From Elgaria multicarinata webbii (lineage: Eukaryota > Chordata > Lepidosauria > Squamata > Anguidae), in NCBI RefSeq assembly GCF_023053635.1, contig NC_086180.1, positions 91,551,447 through 91,615,446 of the forward strand: a stretch of 64,000 bases of DNA. Reading direction: 5' to 3'. Shown here in pieces: positions 48,262 to 59,449 of the stretch. The first letter of the stretch is position 1, and each line of letters starts with the position of its first letter. The position numbers and the translations under genes were made by a program. The notes under the pieces were generated by a model. The model saw only the letters and a program-made list of their open reading frames with translations, searched no databases and was not told the DNA's origin.

Positions 48262-48490
48262 TTAAAGCATCCCTGAGAGATGATTGTCCAGCTGCCTCTT
48301 GAATGCCTCTAGTGTGGGAGAGCCCACAACCTCCCTAGGTAACTGGTTCCATTGTCGTACTGCTCTAACAGTCAGGAAGTTTTTCCTGATGTCCAGCCGG
48401 ATTCTAGCTTCCTGTAACTTCAGCCTATTAGTCTGTGTCCTAAACTCTGGGATGATCGAGAAGAGATCCTGGCCCTCCTCTGTGTGCTGT
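48262..48490 (-). mobile_element. CR1 LINE 3' segment
   Basis: On the minus strand it encodes the CR1 C-terminus (FKRQLDN-type, then [11 protein letters not shown]-type peptides). It lies head-to-head with the copy at 48502. Its 3' UTR is cut off at 48262, exactly where the candidate TIR ends. Confidence 0.85.
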
Positions 48491-48501
48491 ATAATGTAGA
48501 C

Positions 48502-48897
48502 TGAAAGAACTGGGCATGTTTAGCCTAGAGAAGAGAAGATTGAAGGGAGACATGATAGCACTCTTCAAATACTTAAAAGGTTGTCACACAGAGGAGGGCC
48601 AGGATCTCTTCTCAATCCTCCCAGAGTGCAGGACACGGAATAATGGGCTCAAGTTAAAGGAAGCCAGATTCCAGCTGGACATCAGGAAAAACGTCCTGAC
48701 TGTTAGAGCAGTACGACAATGGAATCTGTTATCTAGGGAGGTTGTGAGCTCTCCCACACTAGAGGCCTTCAAGAGGCAGCTGGACAACCATCTGTCAGGG
48801 ATGCTTTAGGGTGGATTCCTGCACTGAGCAGGGGGTTGGACTCGATGGCCTTGTAGGCCCCTTCCAACTCTGCTATTCTATGATTCTATGATCTCAG
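48502..48897 (+). mobile_element. CR1 LINE 3' end
   Basis: 97 open codons: [20 protein letters not shown], then [36 protein letters not shown] and [13 protein letters not shown]. The CR1 3' UTR follows, ending in the ATTCTATGATTCTATGA terminal repeat. It is well preserved at this end. Confidence 0.92.
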
Positions 48898-50821
48898 GAG
48901 AAGCATCGTGATCAAAACAGCCCACTGAATGGGCCATGTGCGTGTTGTGTACTTCCTCTTTCAAAAGAGGAAATAATGAGGGACAAACACGTGGATGGAG
49001 AGGTGGTGGTAAGCAAACGCAATTTCCCCCCATGTGATGACGCTCTTTGACTCCGTAGCCTGTGCAGGCACTGCAAAAGTGCCTTACCTTGCACATATGG
49101 CAGCTGTGACCCCAGTTCAAATGGGACACAGTGCAGGCAATGCCATGGTATTAAGTTCTTTCTACCTGCCCAGCTTCACGTTTAATTTGGGCCTCAAAGA
49201 TTTGCAGCCCACGTGTTCTGCAATATTACTTTAAATGCTGCTTTCAAAAGCAATTCACTCATCATACTGAATGAATAATGTTTGATAAGATTGTTTGGGT
49301 CAATTTCCCCCAAAACTTCTCATTTTTTCCATTTCGGTCTGCCAGTTTAAATGGGGAAACTCCTTCCCATTCCACCACCCTCCTCCGCTTTTTTCTGCAG
49401 ATTCTTTCGAGGCATCCAAAATATATGTATTGCAAGTACTCATGTAGGATGCAGTGTATGTGTGGGCATGTCTACACCAGCCCTATATCCCAGGGTAGAC
49501 CTTGGATTGTCCCTGTGCAGCCCTGATGACAGGGGATCCTGGGGCCAACCCGGGACGAGCAAGGATTTCCCCGGGGATATAGGGAACCACAGAAAACCTG
49601 ACTTTTCTGCAGTCCCGGGATCATCTCGCAGCACACGGGCCATGTGGCCGCTGCTCCTGGGTCCTCCCTGCGAGTAGCGGAGCACTTGAAATGGGCACGG
49701 AGCTGCACAGTGGCAGTCTGGGCCCATTGGGGGTGGGGAGCAGGGTCACTTTTGCATTGGAGTGCAAGTGCACTCCTCTCCGTTATTTTTTTAAGAATGG
49801 CAGCCGCAATGTCCTTCCAGGATATCGCATGGTCCTCTAGACGCTGGGGAGGATTGCGGAAGCCGGTAAGTCTGTGATCCTCCCTCTCCCTCCCTCTGCA
49901 CCTGCAGTGTTTGGAATCCCTGCTTGTGTGTCATGAACCTGCTGTGATTAGGGTTGACGGTCTTGTGGCTTCCAATACAAGCCATTCACTTCATTTGAAG
50001 AAATGATAGGAGCCACTCAGGGACACCATGTGGGTGGTTGCAAAACCTGCTCCCTGTCACTAGTGACCTCTGAAGATCAAGCAGTTCCCTCCCCCTTATC
50101 ATCTGTGTATACCTTTATTGACAGAATGTTGGGAAGTGGCAATAGTAAACATTCACTGGATTGATATTCAATCATTATCTAATACTATATCTATATCGTG
50201 TAATGGTTAAATACCACCATCTAGTGGATAAGAAAAATAATCTATACAAATGCTAATAATAACCTTACACACTGTGCACCTTCACAGTTTATAATTCCAG
50301 CCCATTCCTGAGTGACTTTCAGAAGCTTTGCAAAACCTTAAAAGTAACTATATTTACCTCCCCACCCCCACCTCCCAAGAACACAGCAAAAGGAAAACTC
50401 CTCTCTCAATGGCCACGCACGCACGCACACACTGCATTGTCATTCCAGAACATTGTGAAGGAACATCACAGGCAACTGCCATTTCCCCCCCACAGTGCCC
50501 CCAAATGATGCTGGTCACAAAGTGAGGGCCTTTGTTATTCTGGATGTCTCCTTTGGTAATAGCAAAAAAGTAAAACCAAAAAGTTGGAAAAGGACTGCTA
50601 TATCCACTGTGAACCTGGTCCACAAACTTGTGAACAAATTCCAACACCACCACAATCACCACCACTACCTGCCGCAATTAGAAAAATGCCACCTCAGAGC
50701 TCCATCACACCAGCGTTTTATCACACTTCTTTCCTGTCCTGTTTACCGTTTTGCCCTGCAACCCTCACACGCTGTGTTGCAGAAGGTCCCTACTTTGGGG
50801 TGTTGCTGTTGTTGTCCTTGT
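48898..50821. other. Unannotated intergenic stretch
   Basis: No gene or named repeat. A (CACG)n-like patch lies near 50413-50430. Confidence 0.45.
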
Positions 50822-53800
50822 GGACTATGGGAATGCTGTGAATGTAATATATCTTGACTTCAGCAAAGCTTTTGACAAAGTGCCCCATGATATTCTGATT
50901 AACAAACTAGCTAAAAGTGGGCTAGATGGAACAACAATTAGGTGGATTCACAGTTGGCTACAGAATCGGACTCAAAGTGCTTCTCAAACTGGGGGGAGGT
51001 AACTGTATCAATAGGTAGAACTAAGTGAGACACACAGGAAGTTAGATGGAAGAGGAAGTCAGGGACACAGACTTTGATTGAAGGAATACTCGCCCAATCA
51101 GGAGGTGACACAGCAGTCAGTGACTCAGCACTCTCAAGAGTCAGTCAGGGCTGGAGAGAAGTTAGTTAGAAGCTATGTTTGTTTGAGGCAATAAAAGTTT
51201 TATTTTTATAGAATACTGCATTCCTCATTTGCAACAAACCTATCTTTGAAACATGGTGTCAGAAGTCTAACAGGACCCATTTACAACAACAACAACAAAA
51301 CAGCTTGAGATTTTGGATTATGGAGCGAGGTTTGAAAGCCCCCCCCCCCCCAATCACTGGATTTCACTGGGCCTAATCTGGCTCAAGCTTGGCAGAACTG
51401 GAAAGAGGAGTTTGAATTGTACCTGGATCTTGCCTTCACAAAAGAGGAAGAAAAGCAAAAGGTAAAGTTATTATATTATCTGATTGGAGAAAAGGGGCGA
51501 GAGATATGCAAAACTCTTGGGTTTAGTACAACTTCTACTCTGCAACAGTTAGTAAAAGGGCTGGATGATTACTGCATACCTAAACAAAATGAAACAATGG
51601 AACGATATCAATTCTTTATGAGGCAGCAGGGGTCTGAAGAGAGACTGAATGCTTATGTTACTGCACTAAGGACTTTGGCAACAACCTGTAATTTTGGGGC
51701 TATCACACACTCCCTCATCAGAGACAGAATTGTCTGTGGGACCACAGACCGACATCTCCGTGAGAGGCTGTTGCGGGAGCCGGATTTAACACTGACTCGT
51801 TGTTTGGAGATTGCTAGGGCAGCTGAAGCTGCTAAAGAGAGGCTTAGGACATTAGAAGGCACCCATGAGGTGCAGGTGTATGCAGTCCAACACCAGTCAA
51901 GTCAGTATAGTGAGCAGGGCCGGCAGCCTCAGAGACGACTGCCTAAAATACAGTGTATGTTCTGTGGGAAACAACACGAAAAGAGAAAGGAAAGGTGCCC
52001 AGCATATGGACAGAAGTGTAAAGGTTGTGGCAAACCCAACCATTTCCAAAGTCAGTGCAAGAGTGAGAAGAAACCTAATAGGCTGGCTGTGAGAACAATG
52101 CAGAATGAAAGCGATGAGTCTGAAAACTGTGAGGATGTTTTAAGCCTCACTTTGGGTCCAGTGAATCATGATGTCCACATAGTGGGGAATACAGGGAAGA
52201 AGGTAACCTACCCCACCGCATTGTTTGCCACCATGTTGTTGAACAAACACCCAGTTCGTTTCCAACTGGATTGTGGAGCCACCTGCAATGTGCTGCCATT
52301 AGCTCTAATAGACAAGGAAACAGATCTGGAACCATGTGGCCAATTGCTCATTATGTACAATAGCAGTACCCTGAAACCTGTGGGGAAGTGCAGGCTAAAG
52401 ATTCGCAATCCAACGAATAATAGACTCTATCGCTTAGAGTTCATCATCGTGGAAGGGAATGCCCACAGACCACTGCTAGGAAGCGAAGCAGTCCAAGCTA
52501 TGCAATTGATTCACGTGCAACATAAGAACATCCTGAATGCTGTACAAGCCAGTGAGCAGAACCAGTCCAGGATTTGGACTATGGAGAAATACTGAAAGAT
52601 TTTGGGGATGTTTTTGAAGGGGAAGGACATTTGGCAGGGAAATTGAAACTTGAGGTAGATCCTTCAGTAGAACCAGTAAAGATCCCTAAAAGGAGAGTTC
52701 CTATGGCACTGGTAGAACCACTGAAGAAGGAACTAGCAAGCCTTCAAAGCAAAGGCATAATTGCTCCAGTAGAGACTAGCACAGAATGGATCAGCAGCTT
52801 GGTCATTGTACGGAAACCCTCTGGAAAACTCCGTATTTGTATTGACCCTAAACCTTTAAATAAGGCATTAAAACGCAGTCATTATCCCCTGCCAACCATT
52901 GACGATGTTCTATGTGACCTATCACGAGCCAAGGTATTTTCAGTGTTTGATGTGAAAAATGGATTTTGGCACATAGAACTGGATAAGGAATCTAGCTACC
53001 TGACCACATTTGCAACCCCTTTTGGCAGATACCGCTGGTTACGAATGCCAATGGGCATCAGCCCTGCCCCAGAAGTGTTTCAACGCAGGTTGAATCAAGA
53101 GCTAGAGAACATCCCAGGCCTGAAGATAATCGCAGATGATATCCTAATTGTGGGAGAAGGAGATACGATAATAGAAGCTACAAGGGATCATGACAAAAAG
53201 TTGTGCCATTTTCTGGAGAGGTGCAGAGAGAGGAACATCAAATTGAATCAGGATAAGGCCTGATTAAGACTGAAAGAAGTACCTTACAATGGCCACCTGC
53301 TGACTGCAGATGGGTTGAAGGTGGACCCTGGAAAAGTTAAGGCAATCCGAGAGATGCCACGACCCGAGGATGTGAAAGGTGTGCAACGATTCTTAGGCAT
53401 GGTAAACTACCTGGCGAAGTTTTGTAAAGGGTTAGCAGCTGACTGTGAGCCACTCAGACAGTTGACACACAAAGAAGTAGAATGGGAATGGTCAGAGAGT
53501 CATCAGCAAGCATTTCATAAAATTAAGGATACTATATCCAAGACCCCTGTACTGAAGTACTACAGCCCAGGAGAACAGCTAGTCCTACAATGTGATGCCT
53601 CCCAAAAGGGGCTTGGAGCGGCCCTTTTACAAAAACAACAGCCAATTGCTTTTGCCAGTAGAGCACTGTCAGAAACAGAGAGAGGTTATGCACAAATTGA
53701 AAAAGAACTGTTAGCTGTCCTTTTTGGGATGGAACGCTTCCACCAGCTCACTTTTGGACAGACAGTACATGTCCAATCTGACCACAAGCCACTGGAAACC

Positions 53801-56708
53801 ATTGTGCGGAAACCATTATTGAGTGCCCCAAAGAGGCTTCAAAGGATGTTGATGAGATTGCAAAAGTATGATGTACAGATCCAATATCATCCAGGCAAGC
53901 ACCTGGTAATGGCAGACACATTAAGCAGAGCATATCTCTCAGAGCCCAATGAAGATGGTTCAGTTGAAAAGGACATAGAGTCAATAAATATGCTGCAATA
54001 TCTACCCATTTCACGGCCACGCCTACAAGCAATACAGGAAGGCACAGAGCAGGATACCAACTTACAGATAGTTAAACGCATTGTCCTGGATGGTTGGCCA
54101 GAGACCAAACATCAGCTACCAGTGGAAGCTACACCCTATTTCTCAATGAAAGAGGAGCTCAGTGTGCAAGATGGAATTCTCTTTAGGGCAAACAGAGCTA
54201 TCATCCCAGAGGCAATGCTCTTGGACATAATGAAAAGGATACACTCCTCACATATGGGAATTGAGAGCTGTCTGAGGAGAGCGAGAGAATGCGTATATTG
54301 GCCTGGCATGAATGATCAGCTGAAAACTTACATGGCACAATGTGAGATCTGCAATTCTCTAGGTGACAGACAGCAAAAAGAAACACTCCACCCACATGAG
54401 ATTCCAAGGAGGCCTTGGGAAAAGGTAGGAGTAGACTTATTCAAGTTGCAAGACAAAGACTACCTCATAACGGTGGACTACTATTCCAATTTCTGGGAGA
54501 TAGACTCCTTGCTAGATACCCAATCTCGAACAATGATCAGAAAGCTTAAAGGACACTTTGCCCGTTATGGAATACCCAATGTTTTATTTTCAGACAATGG
54601 CCCTCAGTTTGTGTCTGAAGAATTTAGGGCCTTCAGAGCACAGTGGGAATTTGATCATCAGACATCGTCACCGGCCTATCCCCAGAGCAATGGGAAAGCT
54701 GAGTCAGCTGTCAAGACAGCAAAGCGTATTTTGGTCAAAGCCAAGAAAGCTGGGACAGATCCATATCTAGCTGTCTTAGACCACAGGAACACCCCATCAC
54801 AAGGCTTGGATGCGAGTCCAGCTCAGAGTCTCATGGGTCGAAGAACTAAGACCTTACTTCCAATGCGAGGAAATTTGCTGCAGCCAGAAATCCATAACAG
54901 ACGAGCTGACTCTATAGCAGAACAAAAATCTAGACAGGCCCATTATTATAATAAGTCAGCCAAAGATCTACCTGATCTACACAGTGGTGAGCAAGTCTGG
55001 ATTCAGCCAGCAGGGCAAGAGAACAAGGAATGGCGAAAGGCAGAAGTACAAAGGCAAGTGAACACACGGTCATTTGAGGTGGTGACACCAGAGGGTCAAG
55101 TCTTCAGAAGAAACCGTAGACATCTGCGGAGGAGCAGCCAACTAGTATCAAATGCAGGTGTGCAGAACCACAACCAAGAACAGCAATTCCAGGAGGAGAG
55201 AGCACCCACTTCACAGTCTGGCCTCCAGGCAAGAGGTCATTCGGAATCCCCTGCCAGAGAGACTGGGGAGATAGATGAAATGTCCCCACATCCTAGGGGT
55301 ACCCATGATACCGCTTATCACCCCAGAGAAACTACATCTCCTATAGCAAAACAAGTAAGAACTCAAGCAGGTCGCCTGGTACAGAAGCCACACCATCTAC
55401 AAGACTATGTTTAACTTTTTTTTGGGGGGGGGGTAAATGGGAGTTGTAATGTATTGTTGGTTAAAATAAAAAAAGGAAAGATGTATCAATAGGTAGAACT
55501 AAGTGAGACACACAGGAAGTTAGATGGAAGAGGAAGTCAGGGACACAGACTTTGATTGAAGGAATACTCGCCCAATCAGGAGGTGACACAGCAGTCAGTG
55601 ACTCAGCACTCTCAGGAGTCAGTCAGGGCTGGAGAGAAGTTAGTTAGAAGCAATGTTTGTTTGAGGCAGTAAAAGTTTTATTTTTATATAATACTGCCTT
55701 CCTCATTTGCAACAAACCTATCTTTGAAACAGTAATGAGTGGGGTACTGCAGGGCTCAGTCCTGGGCCCAGTGCTCTTCAACATTTTTATTAATGACTTG
55801 GACGAGGAGCAGGGAACGCTGAACAAATTTGCAGATGACGCAAAATTGGGTGGGATAGCGAATACCCTGGAAGACAGAAACAAACTTCAACGTGATCTTG
55901 ACAGGCTGGAATGCAGGGCTGAAAACAACAGAATGAAATTTAATAGGGATAAATACCAAGTTCTACATTTAGGAAATAGAAACCAAATGCACAGTTACAA
56001 GATAGGGGATACCTGGCTCAGCAATACTACAAGTGAGAAAGATATTGGAATTGTTGAAAATCACAAGCTGAATTTGAGCCAATAGTGTAATGTGGCTGCA
56101 AGAAAGGCAAATGCTATTTTGGGCTGCGTTAATAGAAGTATTGCTTCCAAATTGCGTGAGGTATTGGTTCCTCTCTATTCGGCCCTAGTTAGGCCTCATC
56201 TAGAGTATTGCATCTAGTTCTGGGCTCCACAATTCAAGAAGGATGCAGACAAGCTGGAGTGTGTTCAGACAAGGGCAACCAGGATGATAAGGGTCTGGAA
56301 ACAAAGCCCTATGAAGAGAGACTGAAAGAACTGGGCATGTTTAGCCTGGAGAAGAGAAGATTGAGGGGAGACATGATAGCACTCTTCAAATACTTGAAAG
56401 GTTGTCACACAGAGGAGGGCCAGGATCTCTTCTCGATCCTCCCAGAGTGCAGGACGCGGAATAACGGGCTCAAGTTACAGGAAGTCAGATTCCAGCTGGA
56501 CATCAGGAAAAACTTCCTGTTAGAACAGTACGACAATGGAACCAGTTACCTAGGAAGGTTGTGGGCTCTCCCACACTAGAGGCATTCAAGAGACAGCTAG
56601 ACAACCATCTGTCAGGAATGCTTTAGGGTGGATTCCTGCATTGAGCAGGGGGTTGGACTCGATGACCTTGTAGGCCCCTTCCAACTCTACTTTTCTATGA
56701 TTCTATGA
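50822..56708 (+). mobile_element. CR1 LINE split by Gypsy copy 2
   Basis: The left piece (50822-51003) encodes the reverse transcriptase segment VIYLDFSKAFDKVPHDIL and RWIHSWLQNRTQ. The right piece (55732-56708) continues with SGVLQGSVLGPVLFNIFIND, the catalytic region FADDAKLGGI (FADD in place of YADD) and KKRI-type C-terminal strings. It ends in the TTCTATGATTCTATGA tail at about 56693-56708. Stops interrupt the right piece (for example after HKLNLSQ, about 56083). The two pieces are collinear once the 4.7 kb insertion is discounted. Confidence 0.92.
51004..55731 (+). mobile_element. Ty3/Gypsy LTR retrotransposon, copy 2
   Basis: Two LTRs of 250 bp (51004-51253 and 55482-55731) differ at 5 positions. 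The primer-binding site follows the 5' LTR and the purine tract precedes the 3' LTR, as in copy 1. The order is gag-like with two CCHC knuckles, protease (LDCGAT), reverse transcriptase, RNase H, HHCC/DDE integrase. It is more complete than copy 1 but still broken, with about one or two breaks. The pol start overlaps the end of the gag-protease frame by about 20 bases, so a frameshift or reinitiation strategy typical of the family is likely. Flanking GTAAC and GTAAT form a 4/5 target duplication inside a CR1. It is a young copy, of similar age to copy 1. Confidence 0.95.
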
Positions 56709-57239
56709 ATACCTGGGAGGATCTGGCCATGCATCCTCCAGGTGATCTCTGCAGGACCTCTTTAACGTAAACTGAGTTAGGGTGGGGAAGGGAAGTGGGA
56801 ATGTGTAGAGATGTAAATGTTGGTGTCTACTAGGCTGACCATGTTCCTTGTTCTGAGGCCTTTCCAGAAAAGGCAGGAGAGGTTTGGTTCATTACAGGAG
56901 TCCTCCGAGTCCCCTTGTTTAAGGTAACAAGACATTTCCATGAACACATATGCAGGAATGTGGGTTGGAGGAAAGTCCACAAATTGGAAGTGGCGATCGT
57001 TATCTCCTTTCCCTTGACACCTTTGTGGTTATATCTATGTTTTCTCCCTTGTCCCTGCTACTTTTCTCCCAATGACTAAAAAATGAGATTAGCAAGAGTT
57101 TCTTCTCTTGATTAATTGTACTTTGCACATTTATTTTCCAATTTAAGAGAAGAGCCCAAGATGTATGATGAGAAGTAACAGTGGAAATAAGTAAAAAGAA
57201 ATGTTTAGTTAAATTGTTATTTCAGGAAACCTTCTTTGA

Positions 57240-57400
57240 GTAACCAGCCATGGTCTTATCAGAACTCTGTTTCTTTTAAAAATATTCATTTTAACATGTT
57301 TTTATTGTTGTTGTTATTTTAATCCTATCTGCTGTTCACCGCTCTGAAATCTTGGATGTGGAGCTGTATGCAAATATTGTAAATAAAATAAAATAAATTT
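57240..57400 (+). mobile_element. L2-type LINE 3' UTR fragment
   Basis: gttcaccgctctgaaatctt, then a ggatgtggagctgtatgcaa segment, then (AAATA)n parallels the end of the L2 at 30960-31082 (ttcaccactctgggatctgt). No coding part survives. Confidence 0.55.
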
Positions 57401-57675
57401 ACTAATAAATTGCTATTTTAAAAATACAGAGTTCATTCTAGAGTTTAGTTGAGGGTTGGGTTTGTTTTGTTTTGAAGAAAGGAAGGGAACTTTCCAGAAG
57501 AATGAAATAAATCTTTTGAGTTTAGGACAATCAGATGGCCACAGAATAACGTCTTGTAATAAATGACTACTGGATGCACTTCTTACGTAGGATTACTCGA
57601 AGTGGGCAACATGAAAAAGCGGCCATGATTTATACAGGCACAATTCAGTCAGAGTTACCCACATTAAAATCCCAT

Positions 57676-57862
57676 TGGCCCCATTCAGACAACACGCTAA
57701 ACCATGCTGCTTAACCACAAAATGGTAGATTTGGTTTGATTTATTACATTTCTATACTGCCCCATAGCCGAAGCTCTCTAGGTGGTTTACAAAAGTTTAA
57801 TGCATTCCGTTAACCATTTTGTGGTTAAGCAGCATGGTTTAGCGTGCTGTCTGACAGGGCTA
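57676..57862. mobile_element. Palindromic MITE enclosing an L2 tail
   Basis: The arms at 57686-57726 and 57813-57853 are 41 bp reverse complements with one mismatch (CAGACAACACGCTAAACCAT... against its mirror). The outer few bases (GGCCCC / GGGCTA) are partly inverted too. The spacer holds the complement of the L2 terminus (ttattacatttctatactgc, then cccatagccgaagctctcta). No clear target duplication. Confidence 0.8.
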
Positions 57863-58369
57863 TTGTTTTCAAGGGAAGAGATTTCAGCATATATTTTAAT
57901 CTCTCCCAATGAAATCAATTACTCTTTGAAAATTTTTGAGTTTGGCTGAATTATTCCCAAACACGAGTCAACAGTTCACCGAGAAGTATGTTGGCCTGCA
58001 GATGTATCAAACACTACTACATCCGCTTTGATTTTGGAAAATACATCATAACTATTAACGAATGACTAGACGCTAGAGCTGGAATGGAAATGAATGTTAT
58101 TATTTAGTAATTTCATAAACAAATATAAAAATACACATCACAAGTACAGAACAGTTGTGTCATTAATGTTTTTCTATCATAGTAAGTACACTATGACAGT
58201 TGGTATCTAACTGTGTCTGTCTTGTAAAATTTTAATGTAACACTGCTTTTCTGTATCTTGAACATTAAATTAATTTTCTTCTGAACAGATATTTAGATTA
58301 TAGGTATGATCCAGACACTTTTAAAAGTCCATTGCTATTCATGTTTAACTCAATCCCATTGCAATCAAT

Positions 58370-58689
58370 TAGGGTGACCCTATGAAAAGGAGGACAGGGC
58401 TCCTGTATCTTTAACAGTTGAATAGAAAAGGGAATTTCAGCAGGTGTCATTTGTATATATAGAGAACCTGGCGAAATTCCCTCTTCATCATAACAGTTAA
58501 AGCTGCAGGAGCTATACTAGAGTGACCAGATTTAAAAGAGGGCAGGGCACCTGCAGCTTTAACTGTTGTGATGAAGAGGAAATTTCATCAGGTTCTCCAT
58601 ATATACAAATGACACCTGCTGAAATTCCCTTTTCAATACAACTGTTAAAGATATAGGAGCCCTGCCCTCCTTTTCATATGGTCACCCTA
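58370..58689. mobile_element. Foldback DNA element, complete copy (320 bp)
   Basis: Inverted ends TAGGGTGACC and GGTCACCCTA are perfect (11 bp if the preceding T and following A are counted). The element is nearly one long hairpin: the arms share cagcaggtgtcatttgtata and its complement, and the centre pairs aactgttaaagctgcaggag with cctgcagctttaactgtt. No ORF. Partial copies are at 42129-42400 and 47502-47680. A TA dinucleotide abuts the preserved ends, so a TA-target superfamily is possible but unproven. Confidence 0.9.
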
Positions 58690-58708
58690 AATCAGTAGAA
58701 TTGATTAA

Positions 58709-58797
58709 GGCTACAATCCTACACCCACTTATCTGAAAGCTCCATTGAAGTCAGCAAGACTTACTTCTGAGAAGACATGTATAGGATTTTGCTGTAA
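58709..58797. repeat. ~90 bp quasi-palindromic repeat, copy K
   Basis: It runs from ggctacaatcctacacccac to cttacttctgagaagacatg, then tataggatttt. It lies directly beside the foldback element. Confidence 0.65.
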
Positions 58798-58870
58798 TTT
58801 TTCATTTACATATTACAGAACTCTAAGAACTCAGAGAAAAATACGATATAAAATTATATTAGGAACATAT

Positions 58871-58876
58871 TTTATT
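58871..58876 (-). other. OTOP1: Candidate OTOP1 poly(A) signal
   Basis: AATAAA on the minus strand about 400 bp past the OTOP1 stop codon; the first canonical hexamer that I see downstream. It would place repeat copy L within the OTOP1 3' UTR. Confidence 0.4.
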
Positions 58877-58937
58877 TTCCAATACTGAGCCTCAAATGGT
58901 TACCAAGAGAAAGGGTCAGTCACATTTTCATTAACTT

Positions 58938-59032
58938 ACAGCACAATCCTATGTATGTTTATTCAGAAGTAAGTCCCATTAAGTTCAATGAAGCTTACTT
59001 CCAGGCAAATGTGTATAGGATTGTAGCCTTAG
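58938..59032. repeat. ~90 bp quasi-palindromic repeat, copy L
   Basis: It runs from cagcacaatcctatgtatgt through cagaagtaagtcccattaag and ttcaatgaagcttacttcca to tgtataggattgtagcctta. A half copy follows at about 59060-59098. It probably lies in the OTOP1 3' UTR, where it could fold as a hairpin. Confidence 0.75.
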
Positions 59033-59278
59033 GCTTTTTCCTGGCATAGACACCACCGAAAGACCTACCTCTGAGTAAACATGCGTAGTTTGCATTGTTA
59101 GCCATACAAAACAAGAATCAATGTACTCATGCTTGCCTAGACTACTGAAGGAGAGGGATGGATGAGGTACGAAGTGTTCCACTCAGTGGAAGTCGGTATT
59201 GTCTTCATTTTCTATGCCTTCACATAATTGCATGCTCTACTTTGGGCAGAGATCTGATACTGTATTCATATTCTCAGC

Positions 59279-59449
59279 TCATGTTTTGCAACTGACCTCA
59301 AAAAGGGAGGCTGCGGAGTGCATCCGGTAGAAAATGGAAAAAGGCATGGCAAGGTTAACAACAATAATCCAAGGCTCAAATCCAAAAACCATTTCTTCTA
59401 ATCCATTGTCATACTCAGGGCGGCAGCCAAAAGCTGGTGGAATCCAAAG
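59279..59449 (-). CDS. OTOP1: OTOP1 last coding exon
   Basis: Encodes the final 56 residues of otopetrin-1: LWIPPAFGCRPEYDNGLEEM, then VFGFEPWIIVVNLAMPFSIF, then YRMHSAASLFEVSCKT and TGA at 59279-59281. Otopetrin-1 is a plasma-membrane proton channel used in acid sensing (sour taste) and vestibular otoconia. This segment is its last membrane helix (W-IIVVNLAMPFSIFYRMH) and short tail. The acceptor is TTTTTCATAG, and the first codon follows in frame from the previous exon (...CNLS|LWIPP...), as in other vertebrate otopetrins. The sequence is highly conserved, with no breaks. Confidence 0.95.
   Translation of the reverse strand, partial: LWIPPAFGCRPEYDNGLEEMVFGFEPWIIVVNLAMPFSIFYRMHSAASLFEVSCKT

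Noticed and set aside
58370-58689. TTAGGG at the foldback end as an interstitial telomere repeat or piggyBac TTAA site
   Set aside because: There is only one TTAGGG unit, not a tandem array, and the flanks are not a TTAA duplication.
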